Source of the DNA: Boothiomyces macroporosus
Lineage: Eukaryota > Chytridiomycota > Chytridiomycetes > Rhizophydiales > Terramycetaceae
DNA: 64,000 bases
Direction: 5' to 3'
Assembly (NCBI GenBank): GCA_027604185.1
Contig: JADGKB010000004.1
Location: forward strand, 186,001-250,000
Numbering within the stretch: the stretch's first letter is position 1; each line of letters starts with the position of its first letter. The notes beneath the pieces are model-generated. The model made no database searches and was not told the origin of the DNA. It saw only the letters and a list, made by a program, of their open reading frames with translations. This document shows positions 48,428-58,748 of the stretch, piece after piece. Both the position numbers and the translations under genes were made by a program.

Positions 48428-49006
48428 CTAGTGTTGTATTCCGAATTTAACTGGGAAGAATCCTCGCTTTGGTTCCTGTGGTTCCGCTGCTGGCTGTGGT
48501 TCTTTGATTTCTTCCTTCTTTTTTGGTTGTGGTTGAGAGGCTTTGGCCATCTCTTCTGGTAACATAATAGGTTGAGGGTCAATAGAGCCGCCCATAAATT
48601 TACCAATTAGGGATCCAGCACCTTCCATCGCAGCCAAAATAACACCACCAAATATACCAGATATAGCCATAGCTGCTGGTCCGCTTCTAACAGCTAAAAT
48701 AACACCGGTAGAGGCACCGGCAATAATAGGATTCCATGCGTCTTCTTTACCTCTAATTTGAACCAGTGCGCAATCGCATGCATTGAACATCCCCGACCAT
48801 ACTGCAAAATTGCCAGCAAGAATTGGTGCTCTTTGTTTGACAGCGGACACAATACCGCCTATTCTCTCTCCTCTTGGTGAATTTCTGAATCCTTTGTATG
48901 TATTTTGCAGTGTACCCAATACTGCACCCATTCCAAACCCAATACCAACGTCGTATACTATTACATATGGGCAAGGATCTCTGCTGTGGTCATTCGATTT
49001 TGTCAT
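48428..49006 (-). CDS. TIM17: Mitochondrial import channel subunit TIM17
   Basis: A single-exon protein of 192 residues. RDPCPYVIVYDVGIGFGMGA, then GFRNSPRGERIGGIVSAVKQ, GNFAVWSGMFNACDCALVQI and DAWNPIIAGASTGVILAVR are the hallmarks of TIM17, including the two cysteines that can form its disulfide. The four membrane segments are followed by a Lys/Pro/Glu-rich tail of about 45 residues, which is variable in the family. It works in the TIM23 presequence translocase of the inner mitochondrial membrane. It diverges from the next gene (46 bp between starts). Confidence 0.95.
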   Translation of the reverse strand: MTKSNDHSRDPCPYVIVYDVGIGFGMGAVLGTLQNTYKGFRNSPRGERIGGIVSAVKQRAPILAGNFAVWSGMFNACDCALVQIRGKEDAWNPIIAGASTGVILAVRSGPAAMAISGIFGGVILAAMEGAGSLIGKFMGGSIDPQPIMLPEEMAKASQPQPKKKEEIKEPQPAAEPQEPKRGFFPVKFGIQH

Positions 49007-49052
49007 ATTATGTTTTTGGGAAAAAAAAATTCAAGGTGAGGTGGACATCGTA

Positions 49053-49906
49053 ATGGGTTGTTGCATTGAATTCGAAGCAAAAAGAAAAGTTTCCAGAGGA
49101 GAATTTTTTAAATTATATCCTGATGGTGCCTACACTGCACTGCAGACTGTAGATAGCAGGTTACGGATAGTGCAGTTAGACCGCCATTTGAGCAGATTAA
49201 AACAGAGCTCATTCGAATTGTTTCAGAGAGAGATTGATGAATCGATGATACTCAGATTGCTTGGGAAGTGTATAGATGAAGGGATTGGTACCGATTTGAA
49301 AATCATTGTCTTGGTCTACAACAAAGATGGGTTAATCCCAGTTGCCTTTGTGGAAGAATATACACCTACAGATTTATCGCCATGCAATGTTTTTTGTTAT
49401 GGAAATCCAAGAAGGAATCCATTATGTAAATATAGCAGGTGGATTGCAGAAAGGGCTTACATTGAAGCAAAACGACAACCAAATACCACAGAGATGATCC
49501 TGCATAAAGGTGGAAACATTTATGAAGGATGCGTAAGTAATTTTTATGCTGTTACCAAAGACCCTGATGGAATTGAATGTGTAATTCGAGCTCCTTCTGG
49601 GATACTCGTTGGAACGATAGGTATTGCGGTTGAAGAGCTCTTTAAAGCAAATCAAATCCGATTCAGAGAGGAATTCCCAAAAACGGATGGCATCAGCTGG
49701 ACAGGGTGTTTTCTAACAAGTAAAATATCTTAACACACAGATGCATATCGATGGGTGCATCCAATTAAGCAAATAACATTTCCCGATGGGTAGGATGTTG
49801 CTAATGTAGTACTATAAAAGAATTCTCTCATTCACCATTGATTCAGAATATACAATCAGCTCTGGCGAAAAGTTTGTTTGATCAGGCTCAAAGGATAAAC
49901 AAATAA
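49053..49906 (+). CDS. Class IV (fold-type IV) PLP aminotransferase-like enzyme
   Basis: A 270-residue protein from three exons with introns of 21 and 20 nt. The start GEFFKLYPDGAYTALQTVDS, LDRHLSRLKQS, the lysine in NPLCKYSRWIAERAYIEAKR (the likely cofactor lysine), EMILHKGGNIYEGCVSNFYA and SGILVGTIG follow the order of branched-chain aminotransferase and aminodeoxychorismate lyase relatives. The last two exons give FLTNAYRWVHPIKQITFPDG and a helical end. It is shorter than mitochondrial branched-chain aminotransferases, so its substrate is uncertain. It begins MGCC, which could be lipid-modified. Confidence 0.8.
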
Positions 49907-49930
49907 ACCTATACTAATTTCCATTCCGTA

Positions 49931-50563
49931 ATGACACTAGACGCCATTAGCCAATTTAAAAAAGAAACTTTGTTTCGAATAAACAGCAAATTTAAGCAGC
50001 CTGTCAAAAAAGCAGACTCTAGTTTTAGGAGCTTGGAAGATGCACGTCAGGAATACATTGTAAGATTAAAAGACAGAATAAACCGATTGGGAGACTCACC
50101 AGCTCACTCAACAACCCATTTACCTAAAACCAAACGAGTAACTATAAAAAGTCAGAGCGAACCAGAAATCAGAAACATTGATCTCATTCCGTGCAAACAC
50201 TGTAAGAGAAAGTTCAGTTCGGATAGAGTTAAGGTACACGAAAGCAAATGCAAGAATGTGCAAAAGAGCCGGCCGGTGTTTGACGAGCAAGCGATGAGGA
50301 AACGAGGCACTGAACTGGAAGAGTTTGAGAAAAAGAAACCTACAAGGAAACGGGATCAGGATAGTAGCTATGGGTTAATTATAGGGGCAAAGAGTGCAGT
50401 TGTAATTAGGAAAACGCATCCATTTTCAGCTGTCAGTACACCACCAGCTGGAACGACATGTCCTTACTGCAACAGAGCATTTTCAGAAGACGCATTTGAA
50501 AGACACGTCCCAATATGTGAGAAACTCAGCACCAAACCAAAACGACATGTATTCGCAAAGTAA
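49931..50563 (+). CDS. C2HC zinc-finger protein, ZC2HC1 family
   Basis: A single-exon protein of 210 residues with two widely spaced C2HC fingers: CKHCKRKFSSDRVKVHESKC (about 90-110) and CPYCNRAFSEDAFERHVPIC (about 177-197). The spacing and wording match the ZC2HC1 family, whose members are found mostly in organisms with flagella. The remainder is Lys/Arg-rich. Its role is not established. It begins 24 bp after the aminotransferase stop on the same strand. Confidence 0.82.
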   Translation: MTLDAISQFKKETLFRINSKFKQPVKKADSSFRSLEDARQEYIVRLKDRINRLGDSPAHSTTHLPKTKRVTIKSQSEPEIRNIDLIPCKHCKRKFSSDRVKVHESKCKNVQKSRPVFDEQAMRKRGTELEEFEKKKPTRKRDQDSSYGLIIGAKSAVVIRKTHPFSAVSTPPAGTTCPYCNRAFSEDAFERHVPICEKLSTKPKRHVFAK

Positions 50564-50606
50564 TCGGAAATTATTAATTTAATTCATAATTTATTCTTTC
50601 ATTGCA

Positions 50607-51703
50607 TTAATATGGAATTTTCTATCGTTAAATACAAACTACCTGTAAATCCAATTCTTCTTTTACCGTTTCAAAAGTTTTCAACATCTTTCTTCTAGCA
50701 CCTAGTGCTGCTACACCTCGTCTCTCTAATTCTTCATCTGTCAATTTGATGATATCTCTCCAATCATCATTTTCAAAGATAGTAGTATATTTGTGCAATC
50801 GAAGTGATCTAAACCAAGCTGGAATATCTTGGATTAGAGCCAAGTTGAGAGGTTCGGCAGGTTTAGACTTGTCTCTAGGTAATGTAGCATGTTCGTCCTC
50901 TTCTTCTTGTCTAGGGCGTGGACGAGGCAAACTACCACCTACCTGTCTTGGAGCAATAGCAATGTGAGAATTAGGATTAGGCTTTTCTACAACAGGAGAG
51001 TGAACTTGAGGAGTAACGTTAGGTACAGGAGAAGAATTCAATGACGAGGTTCGTTGAGTAAATTTAATAGACCAGTCTTCCTCCTTTGGAGATTCCTTCT
51101 TTGTTGGTAAATCTGACAACGTGTCTTCTTCTTCGTTGGTGGAACAAGTGGAAGAGCGCAACAACGAGTGTGTTCGGACTTCTGAAGAGAGCCTTCCGTT
51201 TGAATTAGGCCTAGCATACAGCCTGCCGCCGGTGCTATCATCGGACATAATGGAAGTTGGTCTGGAGATAATCGAAACCGAAAGCGGATCCAAACTAGCA
51301 TCCTTTGCGGCCATTTGTTGTAAAACAGTGATAAAGAATCTAATTTGCAGGGGAGTAGTCCCTTTCAACAAAGTATATATACATACAGTTCTTTCCGGGT
51401 CAGTTAGCACTCTGAACCAGTTTTCAATGGCCTGCAATTCATCCTTAAAACTGTCATCAAGTTTTGTGTTTGACATATCTTCCAAGGTTTTTTCATAGTA
51501 ACTCAAATCTTCAAACCACTTGTCGATTGCTATGTTAAACATTCATTACCTTGAGCTTCATCTGACTTATATTGAGGAAAATATTGTTCAGAGTTTGGTC
51601 TTTGGTGATATGAGTGTCTTTGTGCTGTATATTCCAGCTGGGCGGAAGTTGGGCGGTTTAAGGTGATTGGATTTTCCATTGATAGGTGTCGTTGGTTGGA
51701 CAT
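50607..51703 (-). CDS. VTS1: SAM-domain RNA-binding protein VTS1/Smaug
   Basis: A 351-residue protein with introns of 20 and 21 nt. The N-terminal conserved block reads [19 protein letters not shown], then [20 protein letters not shown] and [19 protein letters not shown], as in Vts1. A Ser/Pro-rich linker follows. The SAM domain has [17 protein letters not shown], then [20 protein letters not shown], including the basic RNA-contact residues that bind stem-loops (Smaug recognition elements). Vts1 triggers mRNA decay through the CCR4-NOT complex. An ATG five codons upstream, at 51718, is also possible. The last exon encodes only KIPY. Confidence 0.93.
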
Positions 51704-51991
51704 ATTTTTAGAATGCAATGAATGTAGATAGTCACTTGCGATTTTTTCCTCCTTTTGTATTCCGCCACATTATAAAGCCACAACCAACGGAGGGGTTGGC
51801 AGTGTATCACCTCCTGTTTCCCTGTTTCGAGTTGATTAGTGACAATCTGATTCGCTGATAAATCGCACCAATGTTTGTGAACGCGTGTTGGCTGCACAGA
51901 AGATTTATCTGATTTGTGAATTTGTTCAAATCGAACGCCAAGGTTGGGCGGCAAAACTTGAAAGCGAAACCAGAACTTAAGACACTTTATA

Positions 51992-53385
51992 TTATCTGAT
52001 GAGGAGTATAGTGATAATCGGGAAAATTAAGGATATTGCCAACGCAAAGGTGTAGAAAGTGAAAAGCGCATCCAAGTTCTCAATTTCAATGGTACCATAG
52101 ACAATTTCTTCCAGGCTATTTGTAAAGCTATCCAGGGAAAAGGCTTCCTTTACATGTTTTCTGCCATGTGCACCCAAAACTTTCTTTTCGTTTGGGGATT
52201 TGATCAGCTTGGATATTGCATCAGCGAATGCACTAGGATCTGATTCGCACAGAAAACCAGTTTCAGTATCCAGAATAGTTTCGGTTGGGCCACCATTATT
52301 AACTGCAATAACAGGCAACCCCGCATACATTGCTTCCACGGGCACGATTCCAAAATGCTCATTTGAAGGTGTGTAAAGCAAACACTGTGCATTTGAGAGC
52401 AAAAAGGTTCTTTGAGCATCGCTGAATGACGGCAAAAATAAGATTTGAGTGTTTTTTGGTGTTGGCGAGTCAATGTTCCAAACGTGATATTTAAACTTGT
52501 ACTCTGTAGCCAAAGTGGAGAGCTCTTTCAAATATTCCACATTTTCCAAAACCCTTGGGTCATAACCGCCTGTGTTAAATTCAGATACCTGCAATTACAA
52601 GCTGCAAATCATTAAAATCAAATGGAACCAGCTTTTGCAGCTCGGCAAATGCCTTGATTGCAAGTTCGATATTCTTTTTTCTTTCAAAGCGATTAATGGA
52701 TAGCAGCATCTTTTTGGGAGTAGAAAGACTTTTTACTGCTGGATCTTGCATATTAACAGACTTGTCGTAAGACTCTAGGGCAATTCCAGGATATAGCACC
52801 TGTGGTGTTTCGCCAATCAACTTGAACGAAGAGTTAAACACACTCGCAGTGAATTTACTGTTTACCACTACTACATCTGCCATTTCTAATATTACTATTA
52901 TGATTACTCGTTGTTATTTCTTCAAAGAAATCCACTGGTATCCTGTACAGCCTTTTAACAAACGATTCCCTCTTTGTCAACAGCTTATCCGGGAAATGAC
53001 AGTAAAACAAGATGTTACATCCAGCCATTCGTAGTATAGGGATTGATGCAGATAGTTGATCAACAATAAGCAAATCGTATTTCTGATTCAGGACGCGAGA
53101 GTTGAACAGAATAACCAATGCCAACCACCAAGATTTCAATATCGCAAATATAATATGCCCTTTTCCGTTGTAATGCCTTGGGATTGTATTTCCGTGTACG
53201 ATAACAGACAGTGTCCCGTCCCTAGTTTCTTCAAAGCAATGTGATGGGTCGTGGTGAGACGTAAAGACTGAGACTGAGTGTCCTTTATTTTGCAATCCCA
53301 CCGCCGCATCGACTATCAGTCTTTCCGCTCCTCCGATTCCCAAATCAGGGTGTACAAATGCTAGGTTCAGGTGCTCCTTTCTCAT
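51992..53385 (-). CDS. ALG2: Alpha-1,3/1,6-mannosyltransferase ALG2
   Basis: A 450-residue GT4 enzyme that adds the second and third mannose to the dolichol-linked oligosaccharide. Introns are 22 and 19 nt. The start LAFVHPDLGIGGAERLIVDA, then NILFYCHFPDKLLTKR, then VLYPGIALESY, SINRFERKKNIELAIKAF, IAGGYDPRVLENVEYLKEL and SNEHFGIVPVEAMYAGLPVI (the E-x7-E motif) are all diagnostic. The C-terminus has two hydrophobic segments, as in fungal Alg2. It works after ALG1 and before ALG11. Its start codon is 7 bp from that of VMA22. Confidence 0.95.
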
Positions 53386-53392
53386 TCAAAAG
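53386..53392. promoter_or_regulatory. 7-bp divergent intergenic region
   Basis: Only TCAAAAG lies between the start codons of ALG2 (reverse) and VMA22 (forward). ALG2 has no other usable Met, and the next in-frame Met of VMA22 is at residue 41. Each 5' UTR must therefore overlap the other gene's coding sequence. Confidence 0.5.
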
Positions 53393-53870
53393 ATGGTGGA
53401 TCTGGAAAGCAAAAATAAAGACAAGGAAAATATTGAAACAACCGCTGAAAAAGGACTGGATTTGAAGGAGATTAAAAACGAGCTTTTAGTCGTAGAGATT
53501 TTGGACTTGATGGATGAGCTTTTACTTTACCAAAGTAAACTGGAAAAGGAAATGAAAAAAGTAATTTGAACTTATTCAGGGATTTGTAGAACTGGCTCAG
53601 GCGAAATATGTGCTAGGACCATCAGTTATGACTAGAGCCAATTACGACAAACGAATGACCGCACGATACTTGTTGGCACAAGGAGAATCAACTACACTGA
53701 TAAAGAATCCGGAAGAGTCTAAAGATCCGTTAAATTGGTATGGGGTGTTGGTTCCAGGTTGTCTCAGGAAATCCCAAAATAACTTTTACAGCTCTTTGGA
53801 AGCAGCGGTAGAAGTACACAACATTGTACAGAAAATAAGACACCTCCAGAGTTTATTGGATGGGGAATAA
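53393..53870 (+). CDS. VMA22: V-ATPase assembly factor VMA22/CCDC115
   Basis: A 152-residue protein with one 19-nt intron. The helical N-terminal half LVVEILDLMDELLLYQSKLE is joined to FVELAQAKYVLGPSVMTRAN and YDKRMTARYLLAQG. The C-terminal part DPLNWYGVLVPGCLRKSQNN and FYSSLEAAVEVHNIVQKI are the most conserved. CCDC115/Vma22 is an ER chaperone for assembly of the V0 sector of the proton pump. Length fits the family. It converges with WDR34, with 4 bp between stop codons. Confidence 0.87.
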
Positions 53871-53874
53871 AGTA

Positions 53875-55425
53875 TTATTTGAATAGTGATGTCACGCTTC
53901 CTAAATCTTGAATGAACGAAACTTCTTCTTGGAGTTGATTTACCAGATTCGATTTCAGCCGCCAAATCTTGATCCCTCCTTTGCTTTCACCAACTGCCAA
54001 CCAATCTTTTCGTTTTGTGTTCATTGAAAAGGATGTTGCTTGCACATTCTCTTCCTTTGTTGATGGGTATTCCAAAGTAGGAGATGACTTTGTGATCTGT
54101 ATTAGTAAAGAGTACCAGTAAATCATAAATAAAAACTGTAGAGTCAGCGGCCACACAGCTGAATACACAAGGTCTCGAAGACGACCATTGAACAGACAGG
54201 ATTGGAAAAGTAGAAGGCTCCCAGGTAAACAGAGGCTCACTTGCCAAAATATGGAACAGTTTGACATTTCCGTCCAAGCCGCTGGTTAAAAACAAATTAT
54301 GGTGGAACGGTGAAAACGATATTGCTGAAACAGGGCCAATATGCGAACGATAAGAGAATATAACTGGATTCAAATTTGCTTTGTCAAACATAAAGTACCT
54401 GAAGTAACGCTACTAAATTTACCAATACTACAACGTACAACAACACCAGTTTCCGTTCCAACTACACATTCGTTCAAGTTTTCTAGAGAATAGCCTACTT
54501 TAGTTATTCCCAAGAGAGTTTGGGATTTAGTCATTCTAGGGATAAACTTGCTTTCAATCTGTGAGGTTAAAACTGGATTGAGCGAATTTCTAGTCACATT
54601 CCAAATAATTATCTTTCCTTCACTGCCAACGCTTATTAATTTATAGCTGTCGTCATCTTCATTAGGTAGCCACTTTAATTGATTGATTGGCTCCTGATGA
54701 GATACTTCAATATTTTGGCTGGATGACTGGATAGGATCTTGGTTATCAGTAACATTCCATAGAATTATTTCACCATTAAATGTGCCTCCAGCCAAGAGCG
54801 AAGGGATTGTTGGATGATAGCTGATGCACATTACACAACACTGCATTAATTAGATTTACTTGGACTTCAGCAGAAAATGAAGGTGTTGATGGACTAAAAT
54901 CCCTTGCTGACAAATTCCACGCACTCACTACTCCATGATGTTCACACCAACTACTATGATCGCAAGTTCCAAAGGAAGATGCGATTGATGAGCCTGTCGA
55001 ATTCCAAGAAATACAAGTTGAGCTTAACCCATCGATAGTGTCATTATACAGAGAATACGAACAATTGATTTCATCGTTTTGATCATCCCAATCGACACTA
55101 TACTTGTCGAAAGCTGTGCTCTTGATATTTTGGAGTAGGAGATTCGAAATCATGGGTTCAACTGTTTCCAAGAACGCAATCAGTGATTCATTATTCGGAT
55201 TTGCGTATTTAAGATTTATCTGCGGCTCTTTGTCTGTTTGTATCTCTTGTTAATGATTATTACATATTGGTTCCTGGAATCGACAGATTGTACTTGTGTG
55301 TCTTGGTATTTTACAGGCGGCGTTTGGGTTGATTTGGCTGCTGGAGCTTGCTTTTCCTTTTTCCAGCTGGATTTAACTTCAGTCGTTTTGGTATTATAAT
55401 CTGCAAAATTAAGAATTTCAACCAT
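53875..55425 (-). CDS. Dynein-2 intermediate chain WDR34/DYNC2I2
   Basis: A 490-residue WD40 protein from five exons; introns are 19-20 nt. The N-terminus has the light-chain-binding-like STQTPPVKYQDTQVQS. WD repeats include CISYHPTIPSLLAGGTFNGE, INQLKWLPNEDDDSYKLISV, VVGTETGVVVRCS, ISFSPFHHNLFLTSGLDGNV and VQWSSSRPCVFSCVAADS, matching WDR34 repeat by repeat. Dynein-2 drives retrograde transport inside cilia and flagella, so the organism, or its recent ancestor, builds or built an axoneme. WDR60 is the less likely alternative. It starts 16 bp after the UTP23 stop. Confidence 0.85.
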
Positions 55426-55441
55426 TGCGCGTCAAGATTTT

Positions 55442-56213
55442 TTATTCATCGGCACCGCTTTCAGTCTTTGGTTTTCTCTTTCTCTTTCGTTTCGGAGCAG
55501 TTTCCTCCTTTGTAGTCTCATGATCTTCCTGTTTAGGAGTGACTTTATCAGCTTTTGGGTTTGCGGGTGCAGCTTTTGGTTTCTTTTTCTTTACAGACAG
55601 AGGATTTGGTTCCTTCTTTTTCTTTCTTGGAGCCTGAGGTTCTTCCTCTAGTTTTCGCTTTTTAGGCAAGTCAGGTTGTACCTTTTGAATTTCAAGCTAC
55701 ATTAACCACAATGTACCTGTTTACTACGCTCTAAAGAAGCTTTCGAAGGCGGTTCTAAAATAATAACACTTTTGTTGATATAAACTAGAGGAATTCCTGG
55801 AATTTTCCCAAGGTGTCTTCTCAGTTCTACGTCCTGTGATGCGGCACAATAATTATTCTTGTTTGTATCACCAATAATTTCCTTGATGCATTCAGCTGCG
55901 CTAACTGCTGGGTTGTGTGTACATCTACGTTTTTCCAATTTCTTTGCATATGCTGCAGTTGGTCTAAAATCTGGCCCAAGTTTTTTCAATTCAGCATACA
56001 CGCAATATGTGGTCACTACGTTATCAAGATATTACTGAGTCTCGTTTCAGCTCCAATGAATGCCGGTAACGTTTCTTCCAGTTTTTTCCCAGTCAATCTT
56101 GCTACATGAATGAAATTACCGTCCAAAATAAATTGATACGGCTGTCTGAATCCAAATGAATGGCCATATATCTGCATATTCTTTTTCGTTTTTTTCTGTC
56201 TCTTCAATTTCAT
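55442..56213 (-). CDS. UTP23: rRNA-processing protein UTP23
   Basis: A 243-residue PIN-like protein with two 20-nt introns. The start MKLKRQKKTKKNMQIYGHSF, then FRQPYQFILDGNFIHVARL, matches UTP23. RLMTTYCVYAELKKLGPDF, then KNNYCAASQDVELRRHLGKI, follow, with the zinc-binding Cys/His set (RRCTHN, CIKE). The last exon is very basic (KKKKEPNPLSVKKKKPKAAP), which suits rRNA binding. UTP23 acts at the snR30 step of 18S processing. FCF1 is ruled out by the basic tail and wording. Confidence 0.9.
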
Positions 56214-56246
56214 TTTTGAAAAAAAAGAAAAAATTAAGCTTTGGAG

Positions 56247-57250
56247 TCAGGTTTTATTGAGCATGCACATTTCAATTTGAAGCCTCCATATCAGCAAGCC
56301 TACCACCCCTCTATAGAGACATAAGGTCGCTGATACCACCAGTATATGCCATATTTGATGTGAATTACCAATAAGATCGAAACTACCAATTGAAAATCTA
56401 TGTGAATGCCAAGCTACCTTTCCGGGATTCTATTTACATATACAAAAGCTCCCAAGGCATATTGCACGACCATTAGTCCTAAATACACCAGTGCCGGATT
56501 TTCATTGGTGTTGGGAAGGAATAAAGCTCCATATTTGACTAAAAAGTATGAGATCGGAATCACAGCTAGTGCTGCGCTAGTGAGGTAAATTGCACAGCGA
56601 AAATGTCGAAATCCTGGCGTGTTCCATTTATCATAGAGTGGCCCAAGGAATCCCACCAAATTGACAACCGCAATCAAAAACATCAAATAATATCGGAACT
56701 CTATTTCGCAATGCAGTAAAAAATACATGATTGCAATTGTTCCTCCAGCAATTGAAGCAGATATGCCAGCATAATCCAAGCATCCCCAAAGATAGTTGGC
56801 ACTTTCAGAAACACAGCAATGTAGATGAAACAGAGATGAAAACAGCATTGTGAATATAGTACAACCCAGGAAAAGGAGTAAAACTAGCCTTTCTTCCAAG
56901 CTAATTTGGGGATGAATGTCAGCGTACAGAGCGTGCCAAATGAGGCCAGTAAATATTAGGAATCCACAAAAGTGGGACCAAACATTCCCAGACTCGTTAT
57001 GAACATGAAAAAACGAAACCCAGCTTTCCTTGTAAGAGTAATGTGCGCGATATCTTGAATTATAGAAAAGTTACCCTGTCAAAATATAATCATTGTCCTG
57101 TAGATATGTGGGCACTTCGTGAAAATGGAAGAGCTTCAATTCGATATCAAAGATACTTCTTAGATCTCTATCCTGCGATTCCTCTTGATCAGGAATAGGG
57201 CGATATTTGAGGTACTTTTGAAGCAAACCGGATCTAAGAAGTTTAAACAT
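56247..57250 (-). CDS. PAQR-family membrane protein, copy A
   Basis: A 320-residue, seven-helix progestin/adipoQ receptor relative. Introns are 21 and 20 nt. The conserved metal-site motifs are present: FFHVHNESGNVWSH, FSSLFHLH (Ser-x3-His), and NSHQIWH (His-x3-His) in the last exon. In fungi, PAQR proteins (Izh) affect zinc and sterol balance, and animal members have ceramidase activity. The N-terminal region MFKLLRSGLLQKYLKYR differs from the other two copies. In this copy the GCLDYAGIS region has no intron. Confidence 0.88.
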
Positions 57251-57394
57251 TTTACTTTAGCCCAACATGAGCTTATTGTTCAATTTTATAGCATCGAGTT
57301 TCATGTCCAAGTCCAATAGCTGGACACGTTTTAACCAACGTTTTAAATTTTTGAAAAAGAGCCAAGCGATAAGACTTGGGCAAATGAAATATTA

Positions 57395-58519
57395 TTAACT
57401 TCCCGGGAATACCGTTAAGCCAAATGGATGCTTCACAGATATCGCTGTACATACTTGAGAATCCAATTTCCAAACAATCATACCAACGATTCCTCTGTAC
57501 AGACAAAGGGTAGCGGCTACTACGAATACATGCCAAATCTGATGACTGTTTCCAAAGTAATCGCATTTGCCAATAAAGAATCTGATGTTAAATCTACCAT
57601 ACCTCTCAGGGATACGATTAACATAGAAAAAAGCTCCCAATAAATACAGGCAAAGCATCAAAGACATGTACACAAATCCTGGGTTTTCATTTGGATCTGG
57701 AAAGTGATCAAATCCATGTTTAGCCAAGTAGTATCCAATTGGAAATACAATGAAACCCCCGCTTGAAATGTATATCAGCGATCTCCAAGTTCTAAATGAT
57801 CCCCGAGTCCAAATTGGAAACATTGGCCCAATTATCCCTACCAAATTCACTACCCCGAGAGTAATCATGATTGCGGTCCTAAACCCACCTTCACAATGAA
57901 GCAAAAAGTACATTGCGCTGATAGTCCCCCCAGCCATTAACGCGGATATTCCACCTATGTTTATTTCGAAATACTATAATCTATGGTTACTTTCAAGTAC
58001 CTAGGCATCCCCAAAACAAATATGCGGGCTCTGAAACACATAAATGTAAATGAAATAAAGACGAGAAAAGCATGGTGTAACAGGCGCAACAGAGTAAGAT
58101 GGTCAACACGAATCTTTCTTCCATATCTATCATAGGATGGATTTCTGCAAACCAAGCATGAAACATTAGTCCACTGAATAAAAGAAACCCAAGAAAGTGC
58201 GACCATACGTTTCCCTGAATAAACAGCAGCTTACCGTTTCATTATGAATATGAAAAAAAGACAGCCACGACTCTTTATAGCTATAATATGCCCTATATCT
58301 GTCATTATTAGGTAATTACCCTGACCGTATATAGTCATTATCCTGCATATACTTTGGCACATCTTCAAAGTCGTAATAATTTAAACGAGACTTTGAAAAC
58401 CAATGCTTTTGTGATTCAGGCAATGAAATTGTCCTGTTGATCGACATTTGAGTTTTGGGTATATTAGCCTTCCGCATTTTGAGCCGGAATTTAATAGACT
58501 GCTTGGGACTGCCCGACAT
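57395..58519 (-). CDS. PAQR-family membrane protein, copy B
   Basis: A 340-residue protein from six exons. Introns are 58299-58319, 58215-58234, 57981-58000, 57955-57974 and 57582-57602, of which the last is in frame and stop-free. The seven-helix core and metal motifs are intact (FFHIHNETGNVWSH, SSLFHLHLC, GNSHQIWHVF). The exon at 57975-57980 is only 6 nt. It shares its N-terminal MRK...SINRTISLPE block with copy C, so B and C are the closer pair. The C-terminus is longer than in A or C. Confidence 0.85.
57975..57980 (-). other. 6-nt microexon ATTATA in PAQR copy B
   Basis: Flanked by two 20-nt GT-AG introns. It supplies two bases of Asp, the Tyr codon and the first base of Ser in the conserved CLDYSGIS. 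Copy C has the same residues in one exon, and copy A has CLDYAGIS. Removing the whole 46 nt as one intron would delete the conserved Asp-Tyr-Ser. Confidence 0.72.
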
Positions 58520-58748
58520 TTTCGCACTGATTGTAAAAGAATAGTCACTGGCAGATCAAGGTTGGAGAGTCCAATTGTTTGGCACGTTTTTCCGTTGTAT
58601 CTGTCAACAAAAAACGTGAGTTCACACTAGTAGGTAATTACATGGCAGTTTCAATCAGAATGTTGCGGATCAGGTAGTATGTTAGATTGTCGTCTTTATT
58701 TTATCCTCGCGAAAAGATCAACGAAAAACGTTTAATAGAGAATTAATA

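Noticed and set aside
48783..49733. A 316-codon forward ORF beginning inside TIM17
   Set aside because: The first 90 codons are antisense to TIM17. The aminotransferase starts at the ATG at 49053.
57955..58000. Reading the region as a single 46-nt intron
   Set aside because: It would delete the conserved Asp-Tyr-Ser that both sister genes keep, and no other intron here approaches 46 nt.
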